Assembly: GCA_937965785.1 (NCBI GenBank)
Contig: CALCKT010000047.1
Span: 1-64,000 of the forward strand
Source: an uncultured Propionibacteriaceae bacterium
Lineage (GTDB): Bacteria > Actinomycetota > Actinomycetes > Propionibacteriales > Propionibacteriaceae
Direction of reading: 5' to 3'
DNA: 64,000 nucleotides
Shown: in pieces, positions 1-8,065 of the stretch
Layout of the letters: each line of letters opens with the position of its first letter
How positions within the stretch are numbered: position 1 is the stretch's first letter
Program-made: the position numbers and the translations under genes
Notes under the pieces: generated by a model
Databases searched by the model: none
What the model saw: the letters and a program-made list of their open reading frames with translations, nothing else
Told to the model about the DNA's origin: nothing

Positions 1-147
1 GACTCCCGAGACGGACGACGTGACTCCCGAGACGGACGACGTGACTCCCGAGACGGACGACGTGACTCCCGAGACGAGCGACGTGACTCCCGGGACGGAC
101 GACGCGATTCCCGGGACGGACGACGCGATCCCCGAGATCGGCGGGGC
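1..147 (+). repeat. 21-bp tandem repeat coding a 7-residue unit
   Basis: Seven consecutive 21-bp units: three are identical, three differ by one to three bases and the last is degenerate. The unit length is a multiple of three, so copy number can change without breaking the frame. Read in the frame that is continuous with the downstream TPR protein, the unit is D-S-R-D-G-R-R. The differences cga to cgg, cgt to cgc and gac to gat between copies are silent in that frame but change the residue in the competing frame (T-P-E-T-D-D-V). The array is cut by the window edge. Confidence 0.85.
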
Positions 148-1059
148 GGTTCCCGAGGAGAAACCCTCGGTGAGGAAAGGGAACGACATGTGCCGAAACC
201 GGGAACGGCCCCGGCGCAGAACGAACCCCCCACACCCGAGAACTTTGACGAGTCGATGCTGCCAACCAGCGTGCGTGCAGAGCTGAAAAGTCTCCCGAAG
301 GACCTGGCCAACACGGTGGGGGCCCACATCCTCGCCGCAGGGGAGCTGCTGGACGTCGACCCGGAACTTGCCTACCGGCACGCGGAGGCCGCTCGGAGGC
401 GCGCCGGGCGCCTGCCGGTGGTCCGGGAGGCCGCCGCCGAAACGGCCTACGTGTCCGGCCACTACGACATCGCCCTGCGGGAGTTCCGGGCCATCAGAAG
501 AATGAACGGGGGAGACGAACTCCTGCCGGTGCTCGCGGACTGCGAACGCGCCCTGGGAAGGCATCACGAGGCGCTCGAACTGCTGGCGAGCCTGGACCCC
601 GGCACCAAGAAACTGGGGCTCCGCATCGAATGCATCCTCGTCGAGGCGGGGATCCGCAGCGACCTCGGGCAAAACGGCGAGGCAATGCGGCTGCTGAAAG
701 CGGCAATATCCCACCGGATCGGCCCGAAACTCGGGCAGGCACGCCTGCGTTACGCCTACGCAGACCTGTTGGAGCGTGAAGGCCGGCTCGACGCGGCCCG
801 GGAATGGTTCGAGTCCGTGGCCCGGATGGATCCTGAGAACCAGCTCGAGGTCACGGAGCGGCTCGCCGCTCTGGACGGCATCACCCTGCCCGAGGACTTC
901 GACCTGGAGCCAAATCCCGAGGAGAAACCCGAAACGGTTGAAGAGAAAACCGAAGTGGTTGACATGGAGGACGCGATAGAAACCCAGGTGATCGACCTGG
1001 TCAGTCCGGAGGAGGAAATCGCCGAGGTGCTCGCGGAGATAGACGGGAGCCGGGAGTGA
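1..1059 (+). CDS. TPR protein with Arg/Asp-rich repeat N-terminus (5' end outside window)
   Basis: The frame is open from the first base of the window, through the 21-bp repeats, into a helical-repeat protein. From about base 230 onward it has TPR-like helix pairs (for example the stretches rich in AEAARRRA, CERALGRHHEALELL and YADLLEREGRLDAAREWF), then a very acidic tail of about 60 residues. Actinobacterial TPR proteins at this locus, just upstream of the HAD phosphatase and tlyA, commonly carry a disordered Arg/Asp/Gly-rich N-terminus, which fits the repeat (family knowledge from memory). An internal GTG at 190 has a passable ribosome site (gaggaaaggg) and could be called as the start; I prefer the longer reading because of the silent repeat changes. 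Role unknown; protein or RNA binding is an inference. It overlaps the next gene by four bases. Confidence 0.75.
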   Translation, partial: DSRDGRRDSRDGRRDSRDGRRDSRDERRDSRDGRRDSRDGRRDPRDRRGGSRGETLGEERERHVPKPGTAPAQNEPPTPENFDESMLPTSVRAELKSLPKDLANTVGAHILAAGELLDVDPELAYRHAEAARRRAGRLPVVREAAAETAYVSGHYDIALREFRAIRRMNGGDELLPVLADCERALGRHHEALELLASLDPGTKKLGLRIECILVEAGIRSDLGQNGEAMRLLKAAISHRIGPKLGQARLRYAYADLLEREGRLDAAREWFESVARMDPENQLEVTERLAALDGITLPEDFDLEPNPEEKPETVEEKTEVVDMEDAIETQVIDLVSPEEEIAEVLAEIDGSRE

Positions 1060-2045
1060 AGGCGCTCGTATCGAGCTACGACGCCGCCCTGTTCGATCTC
1101 GACGGGGTGGTCTACCTCGGTCCGAACGCCATCGACGGGGTGACGAGATCCTTGGCGAAGTTGCGTGAGGTGGGAACCCGGTTGGGTTTCGTCACCAACA
1201 ACGCGGCACGCACCCCCGCCGCTGTTGCCGAGCATCTGCGGGAACTCGGGATCCAGGCCGACGACTCGGATGTGGTCAACTCGACCCAGGCCACGGTGCG
1301 CATGCTCCGCGGGGAGCTTCCGGTGGGGGCGAAGGTGCTGGTGGTCGGAACCGAAGCGCTCGCCTCCCAGCTAGCAGAGGGTGGTTTCGTTCCGGTCTCG
1401 ACCCTGGAGGAGAACCCGGTTGCCGTCGTGCAGGGCTATCATCCGCAGCTTCCCTGGAGCCTGTTGGAGCTCGGCGCCATCGCCGTCCAGAGGGGAGCGG
1501 CGTGGTTCGCCACGAACCCGGACCAGACCCGCCCGACCGAGCGCGGAATCCTGCCGGGCTGCGGCGCGCAGGTGGATCTGATAGCGGATTGCGTCGGGTT
1601 CCGGCCGCCGATGGCGGGCAAACCGTTCCGGCCGCTCCTCGACGAGACCGTGCTGCGTCTCGGGGCGCGGCACCCGATCTTCGTCGGTGACCGAATCGAC
1701 ACGGACATCGTCGGCGCGGGAAACGTCCGCATGGACTCGCTCTTCGTGTTCACGGGGGCGCACGGCAAGTACGACCTCGCCGAGGCCGACCCCATCGGCC
1801 GCCCCACCCACATCGGTTACGACATCTCGGCCCTGCTGGCGCCGGCTCGCGAGGCGGAGCCCGTCGGGAACGGGTTCCGCTGCGGAGCGGCGGAGGCGTG
1901 GATGATAGACGGCAGGGTTGTCGCGGATGTCGTGCCGGATGACATCGAAGGACAACTCGACCTGCTGTGGTGCGTGCTGCACGCCATCTGGCGGTTCAAC
2001 GCCGAGGGCGCCGACCTGCTGGCGAGACTGGACCTGCTGCGATGA
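1056..2045 (+). CDS. HAD-IIA family phosphatase (NagD/glycerol-3-phosphate phosphatase-like)
   Basis: A 329-residue haloacid dehalogenase-type phosphatase. Motif I is DLDGVVYLG with the nucleophile Asp14 and Asp16, motif II is TNN at about 48, Lys189 lies in MAGKPF, and motif III/IV is VGDRIDTDIVGAGN with Asp212 and Asp216. This set and length match the NagD/PGP branch, whose M. tuberculosis member at the same locus (Rv1692) is a glycerol-3-phosphate phosphatase; the substrate here is inferred only from that synteny. The C-terminal ~75 residues (after the HAD core) are an extension also seen in actinobacterial members. The GTG start overlaps the previous stop (gtga), so translation is probably coupled. 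Confidence 0.88.
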   Translation: MKALVSSYDAALFDLDGVVYLGPNAIDGVTRSLAKLREVGTRLGFVTNNAARTPAAVAEHLRELGIQADDSDVVNSTQATVRMLRGELPVGAKVLVVGTEALASQLAEGGFVPVSTLEENPVAVVQGYHPQLPWSLLELGAIAVQRGAAWFATNPDQTRPTERGILPGCGAQVDLIADCVGFRPPMAGKPFRPLLDETVLRLGARHPIFVGDRIDTDIVGAGNVRMDSLFVFTGAHGKYDLAEADPIGRPTHIGYDISALLAPAREAEPVGNGFRCGAAEAWMIDGRVVADVVPDDIEGQLDLLWCVLHAIWRFNAEGADLLARLDLLR

Positions 2046-2251
2046 CGAACCCCACCCCCCGCGACGCCGCCCCGGGCGATGTTCAACGCCTGCAGGCGAT
2101 AGAGGAGGCCCTGCCCGGTGACGACGAACTCGGGGAGCTGCCGGTCGATGACGCCCTCGCACGCCTGGAGGCGGCACACCAGGTGCTCGTGGAGGCCCTC
2201 AGACCCGGGCCGGGGCAGCGGGAGGAACCCGGGTCCGGGACGAACCGGTGA
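2042..2251 (+). CDS. small acidic hypothetical protein between HAD phosphatase and tlyA
   Basis: A 69-residue protein starting at the ATG that overlaps the previous stop (atga). It holds one predicted amphipathic helix pair (around DDALARLEAAHQVLVEAL) and a Pro/Gly-rich tail, with no known catalytic motif. A small gene of similar size sits in the same place in mycobacteria (Rv1693), so the position is conserved even though the function is unknown. It is out of frame with both neighbours and overlaps tlyA by four bases, as part of one operon. Confidence 0.7.
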   Translation: MTNPTPRDAAPGDVQRLQAIEEALPGDDELGELPVDDALARLEAAHQVLVEALRPGPGQREEPGSGTNR

Positions 2252-2985
2252 GGCTGGACCAGGCACTCGTTGCCCGCGGCCTGGCGCGTTCCCGCACCCA
2301 GGCCACCCGGATGGTCACGGAGGGGCGGGTCAGGGTGGCCGGGGTCGTCGTGCGGAAAGCCGCGATGAACGTGAACGCCACGACCGAGATCTTCGCCGAT
2401 CCCGAGAAATGGGTTTCCCGCGCCGCCCACAAACTCCTGGGCGCGATCGCGGATTCCGGAACCCGCCTGCACGGGCGCGTGCTCGATGCGGGGGCCTCCA
2501 CCGGGGGATTCACGCAGGTGGTGTTGGAGCACGGCGCGGAACGGGTCTACGCCGTCGACGTCGGACATGATCAACTGGCGGAACCGATCCGTTCCGATCC
2601 GCGCGTGCGGGTCCGGGAGGGGCTGAACCTGCGCGATCTCACCCTCGCCGATCTGGACGGTGAACCCGTTGACGTCGTGGTCGGAGATGTCTCCTTCATC
2701 TCCCTGAAACTCCTTCTACCTTCGCTGCTGGGGGTTCTCCGCCCCGAGGGGGTGGCGTTGCTGCTGGTGAAGCCGCAGTTCGAGGTGGGGCGGGGACGTC
2801 TCGGCGCTGGCGGGGTGGTTCGTGATCCCCGGCTGCGTGAGGAAGCCGTGGAAGCTGTGGTGGAAACCGCCCGCGCCCTCGGGTGGGGTTGCGACTGGCG
2901 CGGGTCCAGCCGGTTGCCCGGTGTCGGCGGCAATCAGGAGTTCTTCATCCGATTGTGCTCGATTCGCGGCGCTTATTACCCTTGA
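2248..2985 (+). CDS. tlyA: TlyA family rRNA (cytidine-2'-O)-methyltransferase
   Basis: A 245-residue protein with an N-terminal S4 RNA-binding domain (about 1-60, beginning RLDQALVARGLARSR) followed by an FtsJ-like Rossmann methyltransferase. Visible are the SAM loop LDAGASTGGFTQ (79-90) and the catalytic-type residues Lys62, Asp147 (GDVSF) and Lys175 (LVKPQFE). TlyA 2'-O-methylates cytidines in 16S and 23S rRNA and affects capreomycin susceptibility in mycobacteria. The GTG start overlaps the upstream stop. The neighbours nadK and recN reproduce the mycobacterial tlyA-ppnK-recN order. Confidence 0.95.
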   Translation: MRLDQALVARGLARSRTQATRMVTEGRVRVAGVVVRKAAMNVNATTEIFADPEKWVSRAAHKLLGAIADSGTRLHGRVLDAGASTGGFTQVVLEHGAERVYAVDVGHDQLAEPIRSDPRVRVREGLNLRDLTLADLDGEPVDVVVGDVSFISLKLLLPSLLGVLRPEGVALLLVKPQFEVGRGRLGAGGVVRDPRLREEAVEAVVETARALGWGCDWRGSSRLPGVGGNQEFFIRLCSIRGAYYP

Positions 2986-3878
2986 TGACCGTGGAAACCC
3001 GAACCGTCGCCGTGCTGCTGCACCCGGAACGCCCCGAGGCCCTGGAAGCGGCAACAGTTTTCATGGGTCAGATGCCCGGCTTCAGGTTCTTGAGTTTCTC
3101 CGATGACGTTGACCGCCTGAGGGAGCTCGTGCCCGGAGTGGATCTCGAGCCCATCGACGGGAAACCGGCGGAGCTGGCGGTCGTCTTCGGGGGGGATGGC
3201 ACCCTTCTGCGGGCCGCGGAATGGGCCCAGCCCCTGGATGTCCCGCTGCTGGGGGTCAATCTCGGGCACGTCGGTTTCCTGGCCGAGCTGGAGACCTCGG
3301 ACCTCACCTCGTTGCCGCAGGCGGTGATCGACGGGCGCTACGAAACCGAACAGCGCCTGGTCCTGCAGGTTGAGGTGACCAGCCCCTCCGGGAAGGTTCT
3401 GTGGTCCTCGTTCGCCGTCAACGAGGTGTCGCTGGAGAAACTGATGCGAGAGAAGATGCTGAACGTCCTCGTGCACGTCGACGCCCATCCGCTCTCCCGG
3501 TGGGGATGTGACGGGGTGTTGGTGGCCACACCCACCGGCTCCACCGCCTACGCGTTCTCCGGTGGTGGGCCCGTCGTGTGGCCCGAGGTGCAGGCGATCC
3601 TGCTGGTGCCCCTGTCCGCCCATGCCCTGTTCAACAGGTCCATGGTGCTCTCTCCCGACTCGCACGTCTCCCTTGAGCTGGGCGGTCCCGTGCCGCAGGG
3701 CATCATCTGGTGCGACGGCAGGCGCAGCTTCGACGTGGGGCCCGGGCAGCGGGTGGCGGTCAGGGCCAGCGGGCATCCACTGCGCCTGGCCCGGCTGTCC
3801 GAGCAGCCCTTCACGACGAGGCTGGTGCGGAAGTTCAAGCTGCCGATCGACGGCTGGCGACGCCCACCCCGGAGGTGA
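2985..3878 (+). CDS. nadK: NAD kinase
   Basis: A 297-residue ATP-NAD kinase that makes NADP. The family signatures are GGDGTLL, followed by NLGHVGFLAE, the NE segment in FAVNEVSLEK, and the C-terminal glycine-rich stretch TPTGSTAYAFSGGGP. The ATG shares one base with the tlyA stop (tgatg); a longer reading into tlyA is open but has no need to be used, and the family normally begins close to the RTVAVLLHPER strand. Cytoplasmic. Operonic with tlyA and recN. Confidence 0.95.
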   Translation: MTVETRTVAVLLHPERPEALEAATVFMGQMPGFRFLSFSDDVDRLRELVPGVDLEPIDGKPAELAVVFGGDGTLLRAAEWAQPLDVPLLGVNLGHVGFLAELETSDLTSLPQAVIDGRYETEQRLVLQVEVTSPSGKVLWSSFAVNEVSLEKLMREKMLNVLVHVDAHPLSRWGCDGVLVATPTGSTAYAFSGGGPVVWPEVQAILLVPLSAHALFNRSMVLSPDSHVSLELGGPVPQGIIWCDGRRSFDVGPGQRVAVRASGHPLRLARLSEQPFTTRLVRKFKLPIDGWRRPPRR

Positions 3879-3880
3879 AC

Positions 3881-5572
3881 ATGCTGACAGAACTTCGTCT
3901 GAATTCACTCGGGGTGGTGGCGGAGGCCGTCCTGCCGCTGGGGCCCGGACTCACCGCGCTGACGGGTGAGACCGGCGCCGGCAAAACGATGATCGTCGCG
4001 GGGCTGGGTCTGCTGCTGGGGGCCCGGGCCGACGCCTCGCTGGTCAGGAACGGGCAGGACAGGGCGCTCGTGCAGGGGCGTTGGGAGGTCGGAGGAAACA
4101 CGGCCGAGGCGGTCGAGGCCCTCGGGGGTGACCTCGACGACGGGGTGGAGCTCGTCACCCTCCGGCAGATCTCCTCCCAAGGGCGTTCCCGCGCCACGGT
4201 CGGTGGGGCGCAGGTCCCGGTTTCCACCGTGGCCGGCCTGCTGACCGACCTGGCGACGATCCACGGCCAGTCCGAACAGACCCGGCTCTCCACCCCGGAG
4301 AGGCAACGGGAGCTGCTCGACGCCTTCGCGGCACCGGCTGCGCTGGAGGATTACCGCCGCGACTTCGCGGAGCACCGCCGGATCACCGAGGAGCTGGCGG
4401 AACTCGAGGCCGATGCGATGAACCGGGCCCGGGAAATCGATGTGCTGCGGTTCGGGTTGGAGGAGATCGCGGCCGTGAACCCCCGGGAGGGGGAGGACGA
4501 GGCCCTGGCCGCGGAGGCGGTTCGCCTGGCCGATGCGGACGACCTCAAGGCCTTGGCGATGACCGCACGCACGGCATTGAGCGGTTCGGAGGAGGACCTC
4601 GACGCCCCGAACGCGCTCGGGCTGGTCGGGGCCGCACGCAAGGCCCTTGAAACGCTGGCCGAACGCGACCCGGAGGCCATGGATCTGGCGCGGCGCCTCA
4701 CCGAGACGAACTACCTGCTCACGGACCTCGCCCAGGACCTCGCCAGCCATGCCGCGGACCTCGTCGCCGACCCGATCAGGCAGGAGGCCGTCGCAGATCG
4801 CCGCGGCCAGCTCGCGAACCTGACCCGCAAGTACGGAAACGACATCGCGGAGGTGCTCGAATGGGCGGGGCGGGCAACCGAGCGGCTGGCTGAACTCGAC
4901 GGGGCCGACGACCGGATAGAGAAGCTGCGCGAACGGGCCTCGGCTCTCGACGATGCCCTCGATGCCGCGGCGGCCGGGATCTCCCGGGTCCGCAGGGAGG
5001 CCGCGGGCAGGTTCGCGGAACTCGCGTCCGCCGAGCTGAAGGCCTTGGCGATGCCGCACGCCAGGCTGGAATTCGCCGTCACAGAGGCCCCGCGCGGCCC
5101 TCACGGCGCGGACCGGATCGAGCTGGTGTTCACCGCCAATCCCGGTTCCGCCCCCGGCCCGCTGGGAAAGGTCGCCTCCGGCGGGGAACTCTCCCGGGTC
5201 CGGCTGGCACTCGAGGTGGTGCTCGCGGGCCAGTCCCCGGGACACACCTTCGTCTTCGACGAGGTGGACGCCGGGGTCGGTGGGGTCGTCGGCCTGGAGA
5301 TCGGCAGAAGACTCAAACGGCTCGCCGCGGACGGCCAGGTGATCGTGGTGACCCACTTGGCGCAGGTGGCGGCGTTCGCGGATCAGCATTTCGTGATCGC
5401 CAAGTCCAGTGACGGGCAGGTCACGACCTCGGACGTCACCCCCCTCGGTGAGGAGGAACGCGCCGCCGAACTGGCTCGTATGATGAGCGGTAGTGGGGAC
5501 TCCGACGCCGGACTGAGGCATGCGGAGGAATTGATCAGGAGCGCACGCACCGGATGGAGTGGTTCAGAATGA
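3881..5572 (+). CDS. recN: DNA repair protein RecN
   Basis: A 563-residue SMC-like ATPase for double-strand-break repair. Walker A is GETGAGKT (29-36). The middle, from about 160 to 400, is a long Ala/Glu/Arg/Leu-rich coiled coil. The ABC signature is ASGGELSRVRLALE and Walker B is FVFDEVDAGVGG. The ATG at 3881 follows a strong ribosome site (ggaggtgaac) two bases after the nadK stop. RecN is classically damage-induced, but here it is embedded in the tlyA operon and I see no damage box directly in front of it. Confidence 0.96.
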   Translation: MLTELRLNSLGVVAEAVLPLGPGLTALTGETGAGKTMIVAGLGLLLGARADASLVRNGQDRALVQGRWEVGGNTAEAVEALGGDLDDGVELVTLRQISSQGRSRATVGGAQVPVSTVAGLLTDLATIHGQSEQTRLSTPERQRELLDAFAAPAALEDYRRDFAEHRRITEELAELEADAMNRAREIDVLRFGLEEIAAVNPREGEDEALAAEAVRLADADDLKALAMTARTALSGSEEDLDAPNALGLVGAARKALETLAERDPEAMDLARRLTETNYLLTDLAQDLASHAADLVADPIRQEAVADRRGQLANLTRKYGNDIAEVLEWAGRATERLAELDGADDRIEKLRERASALDDALDAAAAGISRVRREAAGRFAELASAELKALAMPHARLEFAVTEAPRGPHGADRIELVFTANPGSAPGPLGKVASGGELSRVRLALEVVLAGQSPGHTFVFDEVDAGVGGVVGLEIGRRLKRLAADGQVIVVTHLAQVAAFADQHFVIAKSSDGQVTTSDVTPLGEEERAAELARMMSGSGDSDAGLRHAEELIRSARTGWSGSE

Positions 5573-6138
5573 TTCGTGCATTGATAGTCGTCGACGTGCA
5601 ACGTGATTTCTGCGAGGGAGGGGCACTCGCAGTGACCGGAGGTGCGGAGGTGGCCGTGCAAATCAACCGGCTGCTGTCGACCGATCACGGCTACGACGTG
5701 GTGGTCGCCACCCGGGACCACCACGTGGATCCGGGTGGGCACTTCAGCGACTCCCCGGACTTCAAGGACTCCTGGCCCCCGCACTGCGTCGCGGGTACCC
5801 CCGGTGCGCAGCAGCATCCCGGGCTGGTCTTCACAAGGTGGGACGGTCTTTTCCTGAAGGGACGCAACGAGGCCGCCTACTCCGGTTTCGAAGGAACCGA
5901 CGAGGCCACAGGCGAATCCTTGGCGGATTTCCTGAGGAAACGCGGCGTCACCGAGGTCGATGTCTGCGGGATAGCCGCCGACTACTGCGTCAATGCCACG
6001 GCCCGTGACGCCGCGGCGACCGGTTTCGACACCACTGTCCTGACCGACCTCACGGTTGCGGTGCATCCTGATTCCCTGGTGGATCTCGTGAAAGAGTGGG
6101 GCGTGGCGGGTCTGCGGGTGCGCAGATCCGGGGAATGA
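5569..6138 (+). CDS. pncA: nicotinamidase (pyrazinamidase family)
   Basis: A 189-residue isochorismatase-fold hydrolase that converts nicotinamide to nicotinic acid for NAD recycling. The catalytic triad is Asp9 (VVDVQRDF), Lys97 (FLKGRN) and Cys140 (AADYC). The metal-site residues Asp50, His52, His58 and His72 are all in register with M. tuberculosis PncA, which supports the specific function over a generic isochorismatase. The ATG overlaps the recN stop (atga), so it is probably translated from the same message; an earlier in-frame ATG at 5554 lies inside recN and is less likely. Confidence 0.9.
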   Translation: MIRALIVVDVQRDFCEGGALAVTGGAEVAVQINRLLSTDHGYDVVVATRDHHVDPGGHFSDSPDFKDSWPPHCVAGTPGAQQHPGLVFTRWDGLFLKGRNEAAYSGFEGTDEATGESLADFLRKRGVTEVDVCGIAADYCVNATARDAAATGFDTTVLTDLTVAVHPDSLVDLVKEWGVAGLRVRRSGE

Positions 6139-6179
6139 CCGGTCGTCCCCGTCACCGGCCCGTTTGTGGCGGACCTTAA

Positions 6180-6197
6180 CTTTCGGATAGCCTTTCC
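6180..6197 (+). promoter_or_regulatory. TTCGGATAGCC element upstream of LPRTG gene 1
   Basis: The stretch ctttcggatagcctttcc lies about 60 nt before the first LPRTG gene. Its core ttcggatagcc is the exact reverse complement of ggctatccgaa, found at 7264-7273 (within ttcggctatccgaa) upstream of the second LPRTG gene. This may be a shared operator or promoter part; it rests on only two copies. Confidence 0.3.
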
Positions 6198-6208
6198 TGC
6201 CGGGTGCG

Positions 6209-6228
6209 CCCGGGTGCGCGCACCCGGG
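6209..6228. repeat. perfect 20-bp palindrome touching the ribosome binding site
   Basis: CCCGGGTGCG followed directly by CGCACCCGGG. The last three G residues are also the first bases of the ribosome site (gggaggaac) of the gene starting at 6239. In RNA this would form a stable GC hairpin next to the Shine-Dalgarno sequence, which could limit initiation. A protein-binding operator is the alternative. Confidence 0.7.
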
Positions 6229-6238
6229 AGGAACGGGC

Positions 6239-7084
6239 ATGAGGAAACGGATCCTGGTCGGTATTTCGGTCTTGGGGCTCGGGTTGGGCACACTGACAGC
6301 CCCCGCGGCGCGGGCCGAGGGAGCTGCGATCTTGAACCTGCACGCCGTCGGGGCCAGGACGGACGGCACATCCCCGGTGTGGCTCGGAGGGCGGTGCGGC
6401 GGCAACGCGTCCAAGGCGGTCCTGCATTTCTTCTCCGAGAAGGCACCGCTGCCGGAGGCCGTCGGGGAGAGAACGGCCGAGACCGGGGGCCCGGAGGGAA
6501 CGAGCGAGACCCCGGAGGCCGACAGGGAGGTGGACGTGACGCTGGAGAGCGACGGCACCTTTGAACACATCTACGACGCCACGGGCCAGCAGTACGTGGT
6601 GGCGGCCTGCATCCACTCGGAGGGGGAGGTGGTGACCAACGGCGTCGAGGTCGACGCGGACAAACCGACCGAACCAACCATTACCGCCACGAGCGACCAG
6701 CAGGACTTCCAGCCCGGCGGGACGATCAAGGTCTCCCTCAAGGGATTCGCACCGAATCAAGGTTTCGAGGTGTACATGCACTCCAGGCCCGTCAGGATCG
6801 GGACCGGCACCACGAACCAGGACGGCAGCGCTGACTTGAATGCGAAGATTCCCGATGATGCCACGCCCGGAAAGCATCACCTGACGGTCCGGGCCAAGAA
6901 TGCGCAGCAGGCGATTTTCTCTTTCATCCTGAAGAACAAATCCGGGGCGAAGAATGATGCCTCCGCCACTGAGGGATCCGCACAATCCGGGAGCGAGCAG
7001 CGGGGAAAGGCGTGGAAAACCGGTGGGCAGATGCCGGCGAAACGGGTGGCGCTAAAACCCGGCCTGCCCCGGACGGGACACTGA
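6239..7084 (+). CDS. secreted protein with C-terminal LPRTG (paralogue 1)
   Basis: A 281-residue protein with a typical Sec signal peptide (MRKRILVGISVLGLGLGTL then an Ala-X-Ala-like site near residue 28). The mature part has two beta-rich segments: one with a paired Cys pattern (RCGG and AACIHS) and an Ig-like segment beginning GGTIKVSLKGFAP. A Ser/Gly/Lys linker follows, and the last residues are KPGLPRTGH. LPXTG is the sortase motif, but the hydrophobic helix and basic tail that normally follow are absent, so this is not a standard sortase substrate. It is clearly paralogous to the next gene. Secreted or wall-associated by inference; function unknown. Confidence 0.8.
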   Translation: MRKRILVGISVLGLGLGTLTAPAARAEGAAILNLHAVGARTDGTSPVWLGGRCGGNASKAVLHFFSEKAPLPEAVGERTAETGGPEGTSETPEADREVDVTLESDGTFEHIYDATGQQYVVAACIHSEGEVVTNGVEVDADKPTEPTITATSDQQDFQPGGTIKVSLKGFAPNQGFEVYMHSRPVRIGTGTTNQDGSADLNAKIPDDATPGKHHLTVRAKNAQQAIFSFILKNKSGAKNDASATEGSAQSGSEQRGKAWKTGGQMPAKRVALKPGLPRTGH

Positions 7085-7342
7085 CCGGCGGTTTCATCTC
7101 CGGTAAAACCCCTTGTGAACCGCGTTAAAGACGGGGCGGTGTGGCAGTGGTGTCCCGGCACGCGGTAGAGATCGCACCGGACCGCCCGCATCCGGGGGAC
7201 GGCTTTGCCCGGCGCGGAGCAAGGGTGACCGCGGCAGGTGGCGTCTGTTGAGGTGACCTTTCGGCTATCCGAATGGGCCATCAATGGTATAGCGTAAGTC
7301 GCGTGCGCGGCACTGGGCCGCGCGAAACAGAGGGGAAGATAA
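7085..7342 (+). promoter_or_regulatory. 258-bp upstream region of LPRTG gene 2
   Basis: Non-coding. It contains the near-palindrome ttcggctatccgaa (7260-7273) and a -10-like TATAGC (7288-7293) about 50 nt before the ATG. The left two thirds hold no motif I can name; a structured RNA there cannot be excluded by eye. Confidence 0.35.
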
Positions 7343-8065
7343 ATGAAGAAGCGTGTCCTTGCCGGGGCAGCCGCCTTGACCTTGGCCTTCGCCGGGTTCA
7401 CCGGGATCAACCAGGCCTCCGCCGATGACGGCGTCGCGCCTTCGCTGACGGTCCGTGCCGTCAACACCGCCCAGGGCGATTCCTCGGCCTATCTCGCGGC
7501 CAAGTGCCCCGAGCACACCGCGAAGGCGGTCATCAAGGTCGGCGACTGGAAGACCGAGACCATCAACCTGAAGGACCAGCCGTCCGAGTTCGGGTACATG
7601 ATCACCAGCACCCAGGGGCAGACCCCGACGTCGCTGACCTGCTTCGATTACCAGGACCAGTCCACCAACACCACCATCACCGTTGACCTGACCAAGGCCG
7701 TCGGCCCGCAGGTCACCGTCACCGGCGACGGCGTGGCTCGCAAGGCCGCTCCCGGCGGGAACATCACGGTTGGAGCCACCGGTTTCACCGCCGGCCAGGA
7801 GCTCGATGTCACGCTCTACTCCAAGCCCTACCCGCTCGGCAAGACCACCGTTGCCGCTGACGGTTCCGCCCAGCTGAACGCAGTCCTCAGCGGCGACGTG
7901 ACCCCCGGCAGCAGCCACTACGTCGTCGTCAAGAACGACAACGAGGTTGGCCTGGCCAACGTCACGATCGTCAACAAGGACGACCTGAAGAAGAGTGGCC
8001 AGCCCGGAGACAACGGCGGGAAGAAGAACAAGCCCGGTCTGCCTCGCACCGGTGCCGCAATCTGA
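7343..8065 (+). CDS. secreted protein with C-terminal LPRTG (paralogue 2)
   Basis: A 240-residue secreted protein: signal peptide MKKRVLAGAAALTLAFAG, with cleavage likely after NQASA. It has the same layout as the gene before it: an N-terminal beta domain with two Cys (AAKCPE, LTCFDY), an Ig-like domain starting GGNITVGATGFTAG, a Lys/Gly linker, and the end KPGLPRTGAAI. The sorting motif is again not followed by a membrane helix. The ribosome site is gagggga. The pair looks like a tandem duplication with separate upstream regions. Surface or envelope role inferred only. Confidence 0.82.
   Translation: MKKRVLAGAAALTLAFAGFTGINQASADDGVAPSLTVRAVNTAQGDSSAYLAAKCPEHTAKAVIKVGDWKTETINLKDQPSEFGYMITSTQGQTPTSLTCFDYQDQSTNTTITVDLTKAVGPQVTVTGDGVARKAAPGGNITVGATGFTAGQELDVTLYSKPYPLGKTTVAADGSAQLNAVLSGDVTPGSSHYVVVKNDNEVGLANVTIVNKDDLKKSGQPGDNGGKKNKPGLPRTGAAI

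Noticed and set aside
1..147. CRISPR-like array
   Set aside because: Units are contiguous 21-bp tandem repeats with no spacers and lie in a coding frame.
20..286. Acidic TPETDDV-repeat reading frame at the left edge
   Set aside because: Differences between repeat copies change residues in this frame but are silent in the TPR-protein frame, and it would overlap the TPR gene by about 100 bases.
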